In this document: in pieces, positions 53,122 through 61,578 of the stretch
Position numbering within the stretch: the first letter of the stretch is position 1
Layout: each line of letters begins with the position of its first letter
Assembly (NCBI GenBank): GCA_002386525.1
Contig: DGIS01000013.1
Coordinates: 46,816 to 110,815 of the forward strand
DNA from: Sphingobacterium sp. UBA4616
GTDB lineage: Bacteria; Bacteroidota; Bacteroidia; Sphingobacteriales; Sphingobacteriaceae
DNA: 64,000 bases
Direction: 5' to 3'
Notes under the pieces: model-generated
The model's database searches: none
Seen by the model: the letters and a program-made list of their open reading frames with translations, nothing else
What the model was told of the DNA's origin: nothing
Position numbers and translations under genes: made by a program

Positions 53122-53922
53122 ATGAACCATTGTATACAGTTCAATTGTTATAACGATATGGAACACTCTTATTTTTCTGGAACAAGTGGTATTCTTTTGC
53201 CTTATAAAAATAGAAGTTTTTATCCCGAGCATTTAGAGGGGAAGAGCCGACTTGCCGTATATAGCTTATTATTTAATTCTTTGGAGGTGAACAGTTCTTT
53301 CTATAAAATTCCCCGTGAAGAAACTGTCCGAAGATGGTCCGAAGAAACAGCCGACAGCTTTCGATTTACTTTTAAGCTTTGGAAAGGAATTACGCATCAA
53401 AAGGAACTCGGGTTTGATCCACAAGATGTAGTAAGATTTCTCTCCGTTATTGATGCCGTCAGTCAAAAGAAAGGATGTCTGCTTATACAATTACCGCCAT
53501 CATGTAAATTTACTTCCATTGGAAAGCTTACTGAACTATTGGACTGCATCAGTCAGGATAAGAGAAGTGAGGCCTGGCAGGTATGCGTAGAATTTAGAAA
53601 TGACTCTTGGTATAGGGAAGAAACTCTGATTCTTTTAAAATCATATGGAATGCATTTGGTGATCCATGATAAAGATACTCTTGGAATGCGTCTTCAATAT
53701 ACCGACACAAAGATTATCTATATGCGCTTCCATGGGCCAGATGGTGATTATAGGGGAAGCTATTCGGACAGTGTATTGAAGGAATATAGTACCTATATAA
53801 ATGGTTGGATTGCAGAGGAAAAAGAGGTATATACTTATTTTAATAATACCATTGGAGCAGCAATTGAAAACCTGAATACATTAGCTAAATATATCACAGT
53901 AGGCAAAGCATTTTCGATTTAA
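53122..53922 (+). CDS. DUF72 family protein
   Basis: A 266-residue TIM-barrel-like DUF72 (YecE) protein. Family motifs: GTSGILLPYKNRSFYPEHLEG-type opening, LEVNSSFYKIP, FKLWKGITH, QLPPSCKF, VEFRNDSWY and YMRFHGPDG with Y in the closing segment YFNNT. The function is unknown, though the fold resembles sugar-phosphate-type TIM barrels. Start at 53122; an internal ATG at 53158 is also possible. Convergent with the three small hypothetical genes. Confidence 0.88.
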   Translation: MNHCIQFNCYNDMEHSYFSGTSGILLPYKNRSFYPEHLEGKSRLAVYSLLFNSLEVNSSFYKIPREETVRRWSEETADSFRFTFKLWKGITHQKELGFDPQDVVRFLSVIDAVSQKKGCLLIQLPPSCKFTSIGKLTELLDCISQDKRSEAWQVCVEFRNDSWYREETLILLKSYGMHLVIHDKDTLGMRLQYTDTKIIYMRFHGPDGDYRGSYSDSVLKEYSTYINGWIAEEKEVYTYFNNTIGAAIENLNTLAKYITVGKAFSI

Positions 53923-53935
53923 AGCTATCGTCTCT

Positions 53936-54268
53936 TTAAAAGATTTGATTACGTATATATTCCGTTCCCATATAACCATCCCAGCCTTCATGCCCACGCA
54001 TAATTCGCAGGTAAACTGCTGCTAATGCCTGAACTTTCGTCAATAATGGGATACCCCTCCGTATGCAATCATGATCGAAGAAAGTTCCAGTGTTATCGTA
54101 CCATTGAAGCCAGCCAAGTAATTCTTGTCTAGTCATCAACTTTAATTTATCAAAGAGCATTTTATCCTTCAATTCTAAAAGCTGATAACGCCAATCATTT
54201 CGATTCGATTCCATTGCTATAATTTTTGGCAGCTGGACATCGATGATGTGTTTGATAAAAGATTCCAT
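53936..54268 (-). CDS. Small hypothetical protein (WLQW paralogue 1)
   Basis: A 110-residue cytosolic protein. It shares a pattern with the next gene: W-R-x-Q-L, then L-x-x-W-L-Q-W, G-x-(Y/F)-x-D, x-C-I-x-x-G, and an aliphatic helix. Both are helical, so they are recent or ancient tandem paralogues. No known domain. Third gene of a three-gene unit with 11-nt spacing. Confidence 0.65.
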   Translation of the reverse strand: MESFIKHIIDVQLPKIIAMESNRNDWRYQLLELKDKMLFDKLKLMTRQELLGWLQWYDNTGTFFDHDCIRRGIPLLTKVQALAAVYLRIMRGHEGWDGYMGTEYIRNQIF

Positions 54269-54279
54269 TATTTCAAATT

Positions 54280-54600
54280 TTAGTTGTTGAACATAAGTTG
54301 TGCATGCGTGCTTGAAAGGGCACTATATTTTCTTTTCATGTGGATGCGTAAGATTTCTTTGTATATATATTTGATAGCCTTGCTTTTAGAGATTTGCTGT
54401 ACTCCATTTTCAATGCATTTGCGATCTGTATAGTTTCCTTTAGGATTATTCCACTGTAGCCAATCAAGCAACATTTCTTTTTCAAGTTTTTCAAGCCTTT
54501 GCTGTAAGCCGACTAATTCACTTTCTTTAAGTTGTTCGCGCCAGTCGGACCAAACGGAATTAGATATTGTTACTCTTTTCTCTTTAAATTTGTTTTCCAT
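54280..54600 (-). CDS. Small hypothetical protein (WLQW paralogue 2)
   Basis: A 106-residue protein related to its downstream neighbour: DWREQLKESE aligns with DWRYQLLELK, LLDWLQWNNPKGNYTDRKCI with LLGWLQWYDNTGTFFDHDCI. Function unknown. It lies between the 54631 gene (30 nt upstream) and its paralogue (11 nt downstream). Confidence 0.65.
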   Translation of the reverse strand: MENKFKEKRVTISNSVWSDWREQLKESELVGLQQRLEKLEKEMLLDWLQWNNPKGNYTDRKCIENGVQQISKSKAIKYIYKEILRIHMKRKYSALSSTHAQLMFNN

Positions 54601-54630
54601 GTATTTTTTTAATCTGATTTATAAAATATG

Positions 54631-54945
54631 TTAGATGACTAACTTGCTGATAATAGCGTTGCCTAGTTTATTTTGCATAAATAGCTTAATCTGTTTTAGT
54701 AATTCCGGGCTTACTTCGGGGATTCTTTCTAGGTCCCGTATAAACCACTTCTGAATAACTGGAGAGTGTTTAGAACTTCGGTCATATTTAACAACCTCAG
54801 CTCTGGATGATTTCCCTTCAGGATCGTAGTATGACCACAGTACGATGAAAATCGTATTTGGGTCTTCATCGGTGTAGGGGGTATGAAAGCGAACGATGTC
54901 ACCAACGTGTAAATCCTTATTGTCATATGTTGCAATCTGTTCCAT
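54631..54945 (-). CDS. Small hypothetical protein
   Basis: A 104-residue protein with a beta-rich N-terminus (LHVGDIVRFHTPYTDED, TIFIVLWSYYD) recalling small beta-barrels that open with a x-x-V-G-D-x-V pattern, followed by a helical tail. No family recognised. First gene of the three-gene unit; a -7 element TATATTTG (plus-strand 54971-54978) lies 26 nt upstream. Confidence 0.6.
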   Translation of the reverse strand: MEQIATYDNKDLHVGDIVRFHTPYTDEDPNTIFIVLWSYYDPEGKSSRAEVVKYDRSSKHSPVIQKWFIRDLERIPEVSPELLKQIKLFMQNKLGNAIISKLVI

Positions 54946-55310
54946 AAAAGGCGCGTCTAAAACTGATAACCAAATATACTAATAATGTTAGTATTTAAAA
55001 ATTTTTACTAAAAATTTTATATTTTTGGTAGGCACGCATTGGTGCTGATGGAATGAACGTATCCTTTAAGCTGTTTTTAGCTCCATTTTATTCTTATTGT
55101 GATCTGCTGGTTGAATTTTAGGAACTTAGATTTTGCCTATTCTCGCGTTTTGATGATCAATAATGTTGGGGCGTGATGCGTTCAACTTCATGGGGGGAAG
55201 AGTTCGTATGAATATGGATAGTTGCAACGCATGCACCGTTAAATTTAACGGTGCATAGCATGTTACTTCTGTAAACAGCAGTATCCTATAATGTGTTGTA
55301 TTTAATCGTC
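54946..55310. other. Intergenic region with perfect 26-bp palindrome
   Basis: A 365-nt gap holding the promoter of the 54631 unit near 54971-54978 and a 26-bp palindrome at 55231-55256. No gene or remnant is recognised in the rest. Confidence 0.55.
55231..55256. repeat. Perfect 26-bp palindrome
   Basis: The 13-bp arms ATGCACCGTTAAA / TTTAACGGTGCAT meet without a spacer. It is 54 nt beyond the stop of the 55311 gene (minus strand). It lacks a T-run, so operator, cruciform or terminator-like functions are all possible. Confidence 0.6.
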
Positions 55311-56444
55311 TTATTTGTTGTTAGACTCACTATTTGAGTTAGGTAGTTTTACTTTAAAGATATAATAAGGCAATTCTACCTTGTCGATTCCCTTGTTCCA
55401 TTGTGGATCCTTAAAAAGTTGTGGGCAAGAGAAATAAAGATATCCATCTTCGCCGATCCCCATAGAATCAGGCCATAATATGCGTGGGTCTTGGACTAAG
55501 GTATGCAGTTTTCCATCAGGACTTAAATATTTTATACTATAATCGATGGATGAAGTTAGGTAAATATTTCCGTTTATATCTGACAGTAAGCCATGTGTGA
55601 TACCTACTTCTCCTTTGTCTTCAACGTTCGCCTCCAAATCTTGTTTCGTTAACGTAGAATCAGCCAAAAATTCTGTCGCGATACAGTATAAATGAGTTTG
55701 ATTGATCGGCTTGAAGTATAAATATCTAAAGTCGTGACTTAAGGCGATGCCATTCACATTGGAAGAAAAAGGTTTTTCGTTCAGATTACGCATATCATTA
55801 CCGTCGTATCTTAAAATCACTTCGGGATCAGCGAGCGTAAAATGGCTTCCAGCTAAAGCCTTCCTGCTATTTCCAGTTTTGAGGTCCAAAACAATAATGG
55901 CCGCCTGACCGGGGTCGGAGAGGTAAGCTAAATTTTTCTCCCTATCGATGCGCATATCATTTAGACCCGATTTGGTTTTATCAAGGTCGTCGAAACTATA
56001 AATACGTTCAATTTGATCTTTCTTTGTGTCGATTTTCAATAATTTGAACTGTCCTTCGGTTGGTTTTTCATCATTACCAAAAATTGATCCAGCAGATGAT
56101 GGCTTAGAATCTAATACCCAGAGATTGTCATCGGCATCGACAAAGATATCCTGTACATTAACAAAGTGGGAATTCTCAATTCCTTTTTTATTCCATTCAG
56201 CATCAGGATAAGGGGTCGGTTTTCCATTGATGATTTCGGTCAGTGCATACTTGAAATGTTTAGTTTGTTTTGGGAAAGAAACAAATAGCCGGTTGCTGGA
56301 TGTAACGCTTACACCAATGGGACGGTATGGTCCCAAATCCACTGCAATCTCTAGTTGTGGTTGTTTTGAATTATTAACTTGAGCCGTCATGTTGAGAAAA
56401 AAGATGTGAAATAATAGAAAACTAAAAAGAAGCCTTTTTCGCAT
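55311..56444 (-). CDS. Major royal jelly/yellow-family beta-propeller protein
   Basis: A 377-residue secreted protein with a signal peptide (about 1-21, ending TAQ) and a propeller of the major royal jelly protein/yellow family. Recognisable stretches are GPYRPIGVSVTSSNRLFVSFP, VQDIFVDADDNLWVLDSK, LNDMRIDREKNLAYLSDPGQ, VNGIALSHDFRYLYFKPI and GEVGITHGLLSDINGNIYLTSS (each shorter than a full blade). Some bacterial members are annotated as dopachrome-tautomerase-like or as SMP-30-like lactonases; substrate is unknown. Confidence 0.85.
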   Translation of the reverse strand: MRKRLLFSFLLFHIFFLNMTAQVNNSKQPQLEIAVDLGPYRPIGVSVTSSNRLFVSFPKQTKHFKYALTEIINGKPTPYPDAEWNKKGIENSHFVNVQDIFVDADDNLWVLDSKPSSAGSIFGNDEKPTEGQFKLLKIDTKKDQIERIYSFDDLDKTKSGLNDMRIDREKNLAYLSDPGQAAIIVLDLKTGNSRKALAGSHFTLADPEVILRYDGNDMRNLNEKPFSSNVNGIALSHDFRYLYFKPINQTHLYCIATEFLADSTLTKQDLEANVEDKGEVGITHGLLSDINGNIYLTSSIDYSIKYLSPDGKLHTLVQDPRILWPDSMGIGEDGYLYFSCPQLFKDPQWNKGIDKVELPYYIFKVKLPNSNSESNNK

Positions 56445-57133
56445 GTTCTTGTGTTAAGTTAAACAGTTTTATTCCCTTAGCGTTACAAAGCGGTATGTTA
56501 TAAACTTCATAGCCGGCAGATGCATTGATAAAATAACTGTCTTCCTGCAATTATTGTTTTAATAAAAAGAAGCTTTAAGCAGTTTTATAGCTGTATGGTC
56601 TTAATTTTAATACTATCCTTATAGGGAATAAGTGATTCCGATTTGAAATCCCTTGGATTTTATATACCAAAAATCTCAGGTAAGGTGATTTTAGTAAATG
56701 CCCAGCAATTAGATCAGTATTTCTCTTAAAAGCTTTTCAACTTCGCCAGCGTGTGTGACCGTCATAAAATGACCAGCGCCTTTAATCACAAAACTGGGCT
56801 TTAGACTTTTGATCGGGATAATACGGTCTTTGTCTCCATGTATATGGACTAAATTACTAGGAATAAATCTGTTTTTCCATCGGAGAATCTCATGTATTGC
56901 CCAGCCACTCTACACCTAATCCACTTATGATATATATTTTGGTATCTGTTATCATTTTTTAGTATTGGTTACATGCATTGAATGAAGTTTCTAGATACAT
57001 TTAAGGAGCCAAGTTGCTGAAACTGTCGCGATAAATGAATAGGGGCAAAGTAATGATTAAAAATCAATTTTTCACCCCTATCTTTTATAATGTAATAACG
57101 TAATTTTTGTGAAGTGGTTATTAGATATTCCTG
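56445..57133. other. Intergenic region with hydrolase remnant
   Basis: A 689-nt gap. It holds an internally deleted alpha/beta-hydrolase gene on the minus strand (56709-56955, annotated separately). The rest shows no gene. Confidence 0.6.
56709..56955 (-). pseudogene. Internally deleted alpha/beta-hydrolase gene
   Basis: From the minus-strand ATG (56953-56955) an N-terminal start ITDTKIYIISGLGVEWLG reads like the first strand of an alpha/beta hydrolase, then the frame stops. A second frame, entered after a shift, encodes a C-terminal part with LVHIHGDKDRIIPI (the strand carrying the catalytic Asp) and FVIKGAGHFM (the catalytic His region) to the TAA at 56709-56711. The middle, including the Ser nucleophile elbow, is missing, so the gene lost about 100 or more codons and its frame. 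It lies upstream of a yellow-family gene and downstream of the OYE gene. Confidence 0.65.
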
Positions 57134-58198
57134 TTAAGACAGGCTAGCTAAACTTTTAGCCTCAAAAGTAGAAAGTTCATTGTATTTTTCGGCTTGAACT
57201 TTCTTTACCCAATTTGGATCTTGCAGGAGAGCCCTTCCCACGGCGACAAGGTCAAAGTCGCCACGTTCATACCGACGGACCAATTCGTCCAGCGAAGCAG
57301 GAGAAGATTTGAATTCGGAGTTTGTAAATACTTCGCCAAAGTCCTTATCAAGGCCTACAGATCCAACCGTGATCGTGGGTTGTCCTGAGATTTTTTTAAG
57401 CCAGCCGGCGAAATTTAAATCACTACCTTCAAACTCAGCTTCCCAATAGCGGCGTTGACTTCCATGAAAAATGTCGACACCAGCATCCGTTAATGGTAAA
57501 ATCCAATCTTCCATCGCAGCAGGCGTCGGTGCGATTTTGGCAGTGTAGTCCTGTTGTTTCCATTGCGATAATCTCAGGATAATCACAAATTCCGACCCTA
57601 CGGCTTTTCGCATCGCTTTAACGACTTCAACTGCAAATTTAGACCGCTCCTTAATGGTTTTGCCGCCAAATTCGTCAGTTCGATGGTTCATTCCCTCCCA
57701 AAAAAACTGATCAATCAAATAACCATGGGCGGCATGAATTTCAAAAGCATCAAAACCGAGCTCTTTTGCAGACTTGGCGGCGTCCGCGTATGCTTTTATT
57801 GTTGATTCAATATCAGTCAATGTCATTGTATCCGGACCCTCAAATGCTGCAGGTGGCGTCCACTGCATTGGGGTATAACCGACATGCCATAGTTGAGGCG
57901 CTATTTTGCCACCTTTGTTATGTACAGCTTCGACGATGTTCTTCCAGCCAGTAAGTGCTTCTTCACCATAAAAGTTGGGAATGTCCTTTAAATTCTTTGA
58001 AGAAGGTCTTTCGATTACTGTACCTTCCGTTAAGATTAGTCCAACATCACCAGCAGCACGTCGCTCATAATAACCAGCTACGGCACTATCGGGAATTCCG
58101 TCCAACGAAAATGCTCTCGTCATTGGTGCCATGACAAAGCGGTTTTTCAATTTTAAATTTTTATATTCAAATGGATTAAAAAGTGTTTGTATGCTCAT
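57134..58198 (-). CDS. Old yellow enzyme family ene-reductase
   Basis: A 354-residue FMN-dependent NADH:flavin oxidoreductase of the OYE/NemA type. Features: FVMAPMTRAF with the Thr near FMN, EIHAAHGYLIDQFF with the paired histidines that bind the substrate carbonyl, RTDEFGG and a C-terminal GRALLQDPNWVKK phosphate-binding segment. It reduces activated C=C bonds (quinones, maleimides, nitro compounds). It diverges from an HxlR regulator with shared operator half-sites, a pattern of electrophile- or quinone-responsive control. Confidence 0.93.
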   Translation of the reverse strand: MSIQTLFNPFEYKNLKLKNRFVMAPMTRAFSLDGIPDSAVAGYYERRAAGDVGLILTEGTVIERPSSKNLKDIPNFYGEEALTGWKNIVEAVHNKGGKIAPQLWHVGYTPMQWTPPAAFEGPDTMTLTDIESTIKAYADAAKSAKELGFDAFEIHAAHGYLIDQFFWEGMNHRTDEFGGKTIKERSKFAVEVVKAMRKAVGSEFVIILRLSQWKQQDYTAKIAPTPAAMEDWILPLTDAGVDIFHGSQRRYWEAEFEGSDLNFAGWLKKISGQPTITVGSVGLDKDFGEVFTNSEFKSSPASLDELVRRYERGDFDLVAVGRALLQDPNWVKKVQAEKYNELSTFEAKSLASLS

Positions 58199-58226
58199 TT
58201 TTCTTGTTTTAAATTATAAATCTTTA

Positions 58227-58294
58227 CAAAGATATTCTAAATAGTGTATATTTGTAACTATTATTAGTATAAACTAGTTACCTTCGTGTAACTA
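58227..58294. promoter_or_regulatory. Divergent OYE/hxlR promoters with HxlR-like operator
   Basis: Minus strand: -7 element TATCTTTG (plus 58227-58234) for the OYE gene. Plus strand: TTTA (58223-58226), 20 nt, TATATTTG (58247-58254) for hxlR. Three copies of a GTAACTA half-site follow: direct at 58254-58260, inverted TAGTTAC at 58275-58281, direct at 58288-58294. The last two form the 6-bp inverted repeat AGTTAC-n6-GTAACT. The first overlaps the predicted hxlR start site. Confidence 0.65.
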
Positions 58295-58309
58295 TTCTCA
58301 AAATATCAA

Positions 58310-58657
58310 ATGAAAAGGACTGAATTTAAAAGTTGTTCCTGTGCAATGCAGCGCTCGATGGCAATTTTAGGCACAAGGTGGAAGCCTGTCATTATTTATA
58401 CACTGCGGGACCGCAAAGCCCGATTTGGTCAGCTCGATGCACTTATAGAAAATATTTCACGCAAGGTTTTGACCAGCTCATTAAAAGAATTGGAGGAGGA
58501 TGGTGTTATTCTTAGAGAAGAATATAAGGAACTGCCACCACGCGTCGAATATTCTTTGACCGAAAAAGGTAAAGCGTTAATCCCCATTATGTGCCAGTTG
58601 GCACAATGGAACGAAACCTTTTATAAGGAGGATCAGGTACCAGAATTGATCGCGTAA
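58310..58657 (+). CDS. HxlR-family transcriptional regulator
   Basis: A 115-residue winged-helix regulator. It has the family core MAILGTRWKPVIIYTLRDRKARFGQL (in parts: LGTRWKPVII, ARFGQL), ISRKVLTSSLKELEEDGVI with the recognition helix, and PPRVEYSLTEKGKAL for the wing. Cys9 and Cys11 near the N-terminus match the position of the redox- or quinone-sensing cysteine in YodB/QorR-type members, so oxidant or electrophile sensing is plausible. It is divergent from the OYE gene over a compact operator region and likely represses both. Confidence 0.92.
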   Translation: MKRTEFKSCSCAMQRSMAILGTRWKPVIIYTLRDRKARFGQLDALIENISRKVLTSSLKELEEDGVILREEYKELPPRVEYSLTEKGKALIPIMCQLAQWNETFYKEDQVPELIA

Positions 58658-59242
58658 AAAGTAAATCTCATATTACCGTTTCTGTACCGATTTTGTGTTA
58701 ATCCTTGCCTGATGGATAGCATAGCATTGCCCCTATGTGACGGTGTATTCTCTCCTGGTGTCTTGATATTTGATCTTTCTTTGGGATTGCTGGCGTATTG
58801 GTTCGCTATTACTTTGCTATTCGTCTGCTGTTTCTCTGCTATTTGTTTGCTGTTTCTCTGCTATTTGTTTGCAGTTTCTCTGCTATTTGTTTACTGTTTC
58901 TCTGCTACTTGTTTGCTGTTTCTCTGCTGTTTGTTTGCTGTTTCTCTGCTACTTGTTTGCTGTTTCTCTGCTACTTGTTTGCTGTTTCTCTGCTATTTGT
59001 TTGCTGTTTCTCTGCTGTTTGTTTGCTGTTTCTCTGCTATTTGTTTGCTATTCCTTTGGTAAAAAGACAACAAAATGGTAATAAAATAGTAAGTAGAAAG
59101 TCAATAATCAGCAAAGAAAGGCCAAGCCAGTATGCAACTTGGCCTATAGAGCATCTTTATAAAGCTTTACCCAGCAAATTCAATGCATTGAAGGAATGAA
59201 TTGCAAAGCTTAGAAAAGTAACAGTGGATTACGAAAGTACGA
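58658..59242. other. Intergenic region: tandem repeat and hairpin
   Basis: A 585-nt gap dominated by the 22-bp tandem array. Downstream of it an 8-bp hairpin AGGCCAAG / CTTGGCCT (about 59121-59147) is visible. It has no U-tract. No gene is recognised. Confidence 0.5.
58808..59060. repeat. 22-bp tandem repeat array
   Basis: About eleven units of a 22-bp element (core TTTCTCTGCTATTTGTTTGC, ten clear copies of TTTCTCTG) with minor variation at CTATTTG/CTACTTG/CTGTTTG. All three plus-strand frames stay open, giving Leu/Cys/Phe-rich translations, but because 22 is not a multiple of three this reflects composition, not coding. Lies between hxlR and an FMN reductase gene. Confidence 0.85.
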
Positions 59243-59776
59243 TTAGGCAGAAATCTGCTTTTTAAATCCAGCAATTCTTTCCTTTAGCGTATCACTGTGT
59301 TCTGGACTGATTACGCCATTATTCTGATCAAAATTTTCGTAAAATTTGGGAAGCGAAAATGTTTCTTTAATGATTGCTCCAAACTGCGGAAAGAACTTTT
59401 GGGCTTCCGCCATGACATTCCCACCGCCATATCCCCCTGGCGAGGTAGTCATAAGAAGCATGGGTTTATCTTGGAAAACTTTCACATTGATCCTAGATGC
59501 CCAGTCGAACACATTTTTAAATGCAACGCTATAGGAACGGTTATTCTCAGCAAGCGAGCAAATAATAACATCACAAGCAGCTATATTGTCTAGGAAAAGC
59601 TGTGCTTCCCGCGGAAACCCATCTTTTTCGAGATCGACGGAAAAAACTGGCATGTCATAGTCATTCAGATCGATCAAATTAATCTCGTGTTCATCAAAAC
59701 TTTTAAGTACAAATTTGACCAGCTGTTTGTTGATCGAAGTGGAAGAATTACTCCCAGCGAATGCGAATATTTTCAT
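59243..59776 (-). CDS. NADPH-dependent FMN reductase family protein
   Basis: A 177-residue flavodoxin-like reductase. The FMN-phosphate loop is GSNSSTSINKQL (about residues 8-19), with the second loop MTTSPGGYGGGNVM (about 108-121) and AENNRSYSVAFKNVFDW (about 76-92) of the family. Such proteins reduce FMN, azo dyes, quinones or chromate. It stands alone between the tandem repeat and the GNAT gene. Confidence 0.9.
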   Translation of the reverse strand: MKIFAFAGSNSSTSINKQLVKFVLKSFDEHEINLIDLNDYDMPVFSVDLEKDGFPREAQLFLDNIAACDVIICSLAENNRSYSVAFKNVFDWASRINVKVFQDKPMLLMTTSPGGYGGGNVMAEAQKFFPQFGAIIKETFSLPKFYENFDQNNGVISPEHSDTLKERIAGFKKQISA

Positions 59777-60017
59777 ATTTTATTCTTTATAATTCTCAGT
59801 TCTTTAAATGTAGCGATTTCCTAAATATATTATATGTTTAAGTTTAGCATACTGCTTTTGGTAAGTTAATCAGCAAATTTTCCATATTATACCGAATATA
59901 GTCATGGAATACCTTGAAATTAATACAGGAAGAGTAAGGGTACTGCCACATAAAATATGAGTATAGTAAATGTATAATCAGAGCTAAACTTGATTTTTTT
60001 ATTCACGAATACCTGTT

Positions 60018-60551
60018 TTATTTTTCCGTATTGAAAATAGAGTATAATGGAATATCATAATATTTTCCATCTTTTTTTAGATGCTGTTTCAATAGTGCTT
60101 CTTTTTCCATGCCTATTTTTTCCATGACCTTTCCCGAAGCTGGGTTATGTGGGAAGTAGGTCGCAAAAATCTTGTTAAAATGCAGTTCTCTAAATCCAAA
60201 GTCAATGATGGCTTTTGCTGCTTCAGTAACATAACCTTTGTTCCAATAAGGAATAGCAATCCAGTATCCCAGCTCAGCCTTATCCGAGCCTTCATCGTGT
60301 AATCCGATCGCCCCAATCAGTTTTTTATCTTTATTTCGAATAGCAAAAGTAAAACCTTTACGATTGATATATGCTTCTTCTGCTAATTTAAGCCAATATT
60401 CAGCATCTTCTTTTCGGTATGGGTAAGGAATATTTGATGTAAAGTCCGAATATACTTTATCTTTAAGATAGTCAACAATCTGTGGAATATCAGAAGTAGT
60501 AATTGCATTGAGAATAAGTCGTTCTGTTTCTAGTTGTGGGAAATCTTTCAT
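60018..60551 (-). CDS. GNAT acetyltransferase (RimJ/RimL-like)
   Basis: A 177-residue acetyltransferase like ribosomal-protein or small-molecule N-acetyltransferases. Features: LETERLILNAITTSD start, IGAIGLHDEG, ELGYWIAIPYWNKGYVTEAAKAI (acetyl-CoA motif A region; E-x-x-Y-W form) and NPASGKVMEKIGM (motif B). Substrate unknown. Monocistronic, in reverse orientation to the RNA repair pair. Confidence 0.88.
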   Translation of the reverse strand: MKDFPQLETERLILNAITTSDIPQIVDYLKDKVYSDFTSNIPYPYRKEDAEYWLKLAEEAYINRKGFTFAIRNKDKKLIGAIGLHDEGSDKAELGYWIAIPYWNKGYVTEAAKAIIDFGFRELHFNKIFATYFPHNPASGKVMEKIGMEKEALLKQHLKKDGKYYDIPLYSIFNTEK

Positions 60552-60879
60552 TTGGATAAGTCCTCAATTTGGTTTAAACGAAAGTTCGAGTTATTTAGTT
60601 GTTGGCAAATGTAATGATTTTCATTAATTTCAAACTAATAACATTACGCTTTGGTGTCCATATCCGCTTTCATTTTCTAGGATCGATAGCATTGATTATG
60701 TTTTTAAAATAAATTTTATAATTTTGCAGCTGTAGATCATTCATGTTATTAATTTTTAAAACGTAAAGCCATGTAATGCATTGTCGATATTTAGGAGAAA
60801 AAGTAATCAACGGATTTATCTGATTTGATTACCCTATTCCTACGTCTTCAATTTTTTAGTATGGACTTAAATTTTAAAA
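60552..60879. other. Intergenic region upstream of RNA repair pair
   Basis: A 328-nt AT-rich gap. A consensus -7 element TAATTTTG lies at 60719-60726, about 150 nt upstream of the RNA ligase ATG, without a clear -33 TTTG at the usual spacing. No leader ORF, hairpin or gene is supported. Confidence 0.45.
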
Positions 60880-61578
60880 ATGAATTCAACAAAATATGGT
60901 CGTACCTACCATTTCCCTTTTTCTCCGGGAACAAGCAGCGACGATCGTTTTAATCAGCATTATTGGACGGATATACAATCCTTCCATCAACTGTTATATA
61001 CAGAAAAGTTAGATGGTGAAAACAACTGTCTTTCACAAAGGGGGGTATTTGCACGGTCTCATGCGGCCCCGACTACCTCGCCATGGACGGCTCAGCTAAG
61101 GGAACATTGGGCCAGATTAAAAAATGATCTGGATGATTTGGAGTTTTTTGGTGAAAATCTTTATGCTATACATTCAATCGAATATCGGAAACTAGAGCAC
61201 TATTACTATGTTTTCGCTGCTCGAATTAAAGATCAATGGCTTTCGTGGGAAGAAGTTACTTTTTACGCTAATTTATTTGATTTGCCCATGGTACCTGTTT
61301 TAAAATTCGAAAATGTAAAGGATATGACAGAACAGCAGCTTCAACATTCAGTCGAAAACTTGTCCACACAGCCCTCGGTGTTTGGATCTGTTGATGCTAA
61401 AACGGGACATATATGTACGATGGAAGGGGTGGTGTGTAGGAATGTCGACGCATATACTGTTGGCGAATTTCAGCACAACGTTTTTAAATATGTAAGAAAG
61501 GGACATGTGCAAACTGATGAACATTGGACAAAATCATGGCGTAGAGCAAAAATGATTTGGGAAAGGAGAGATTATTAA
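60880..61578 (+). CDS. RNA ligase family protein
   Basis: A 232-residue ATP-dependent RNA ligase. Nucleotidyltransferase motif I is EKLDGEN with the catalytic Lys43; motif III-like EFFGENLYAIHS, motif IV-like MEGVVCRN and motif V-like VFKYVRKGH follow in order. It seals RNA 3'-OH/5'-phosphate ends. Its stop codon overlaps the ATG of an HD-Pnk-like end-healing enzyme (TAATG) with a GGAG upstream, so the pair is translationally coupled and forms a healing-and-sealing RNA repair cassette. Confidence 0.9.
   Translation: MNSTKYGRTYHFPFSPGTSSDDRFNQHYWTDIQSFHQLLYTEKLDGENNCLSQRGVFARSHAAPTTSPWTAQLREHWARLKNDLDDLEFFGENLYAIHSIEYRKLEHYYYVFAARIKDQWLSWEEVTFYANLFDLPMVPVLKFENVKDMTEQQLQHSVENLSTQPSVFGSVDAKTGHICTMEGVVCRNVDAYTVGEFQHNVFKYVRKGHVQTDEHWTKSWRRAKMIWERRDY

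Noticed and set aside
58712..59199. Three overlapping long plus-strand frames rich in Leu, Cys and Phe
   Set aside because: They are created by the 22-bp tandem repeat, which shifts the frame each unit; all frames are open because the repeat lacks stop codons, so none is a supported gene.
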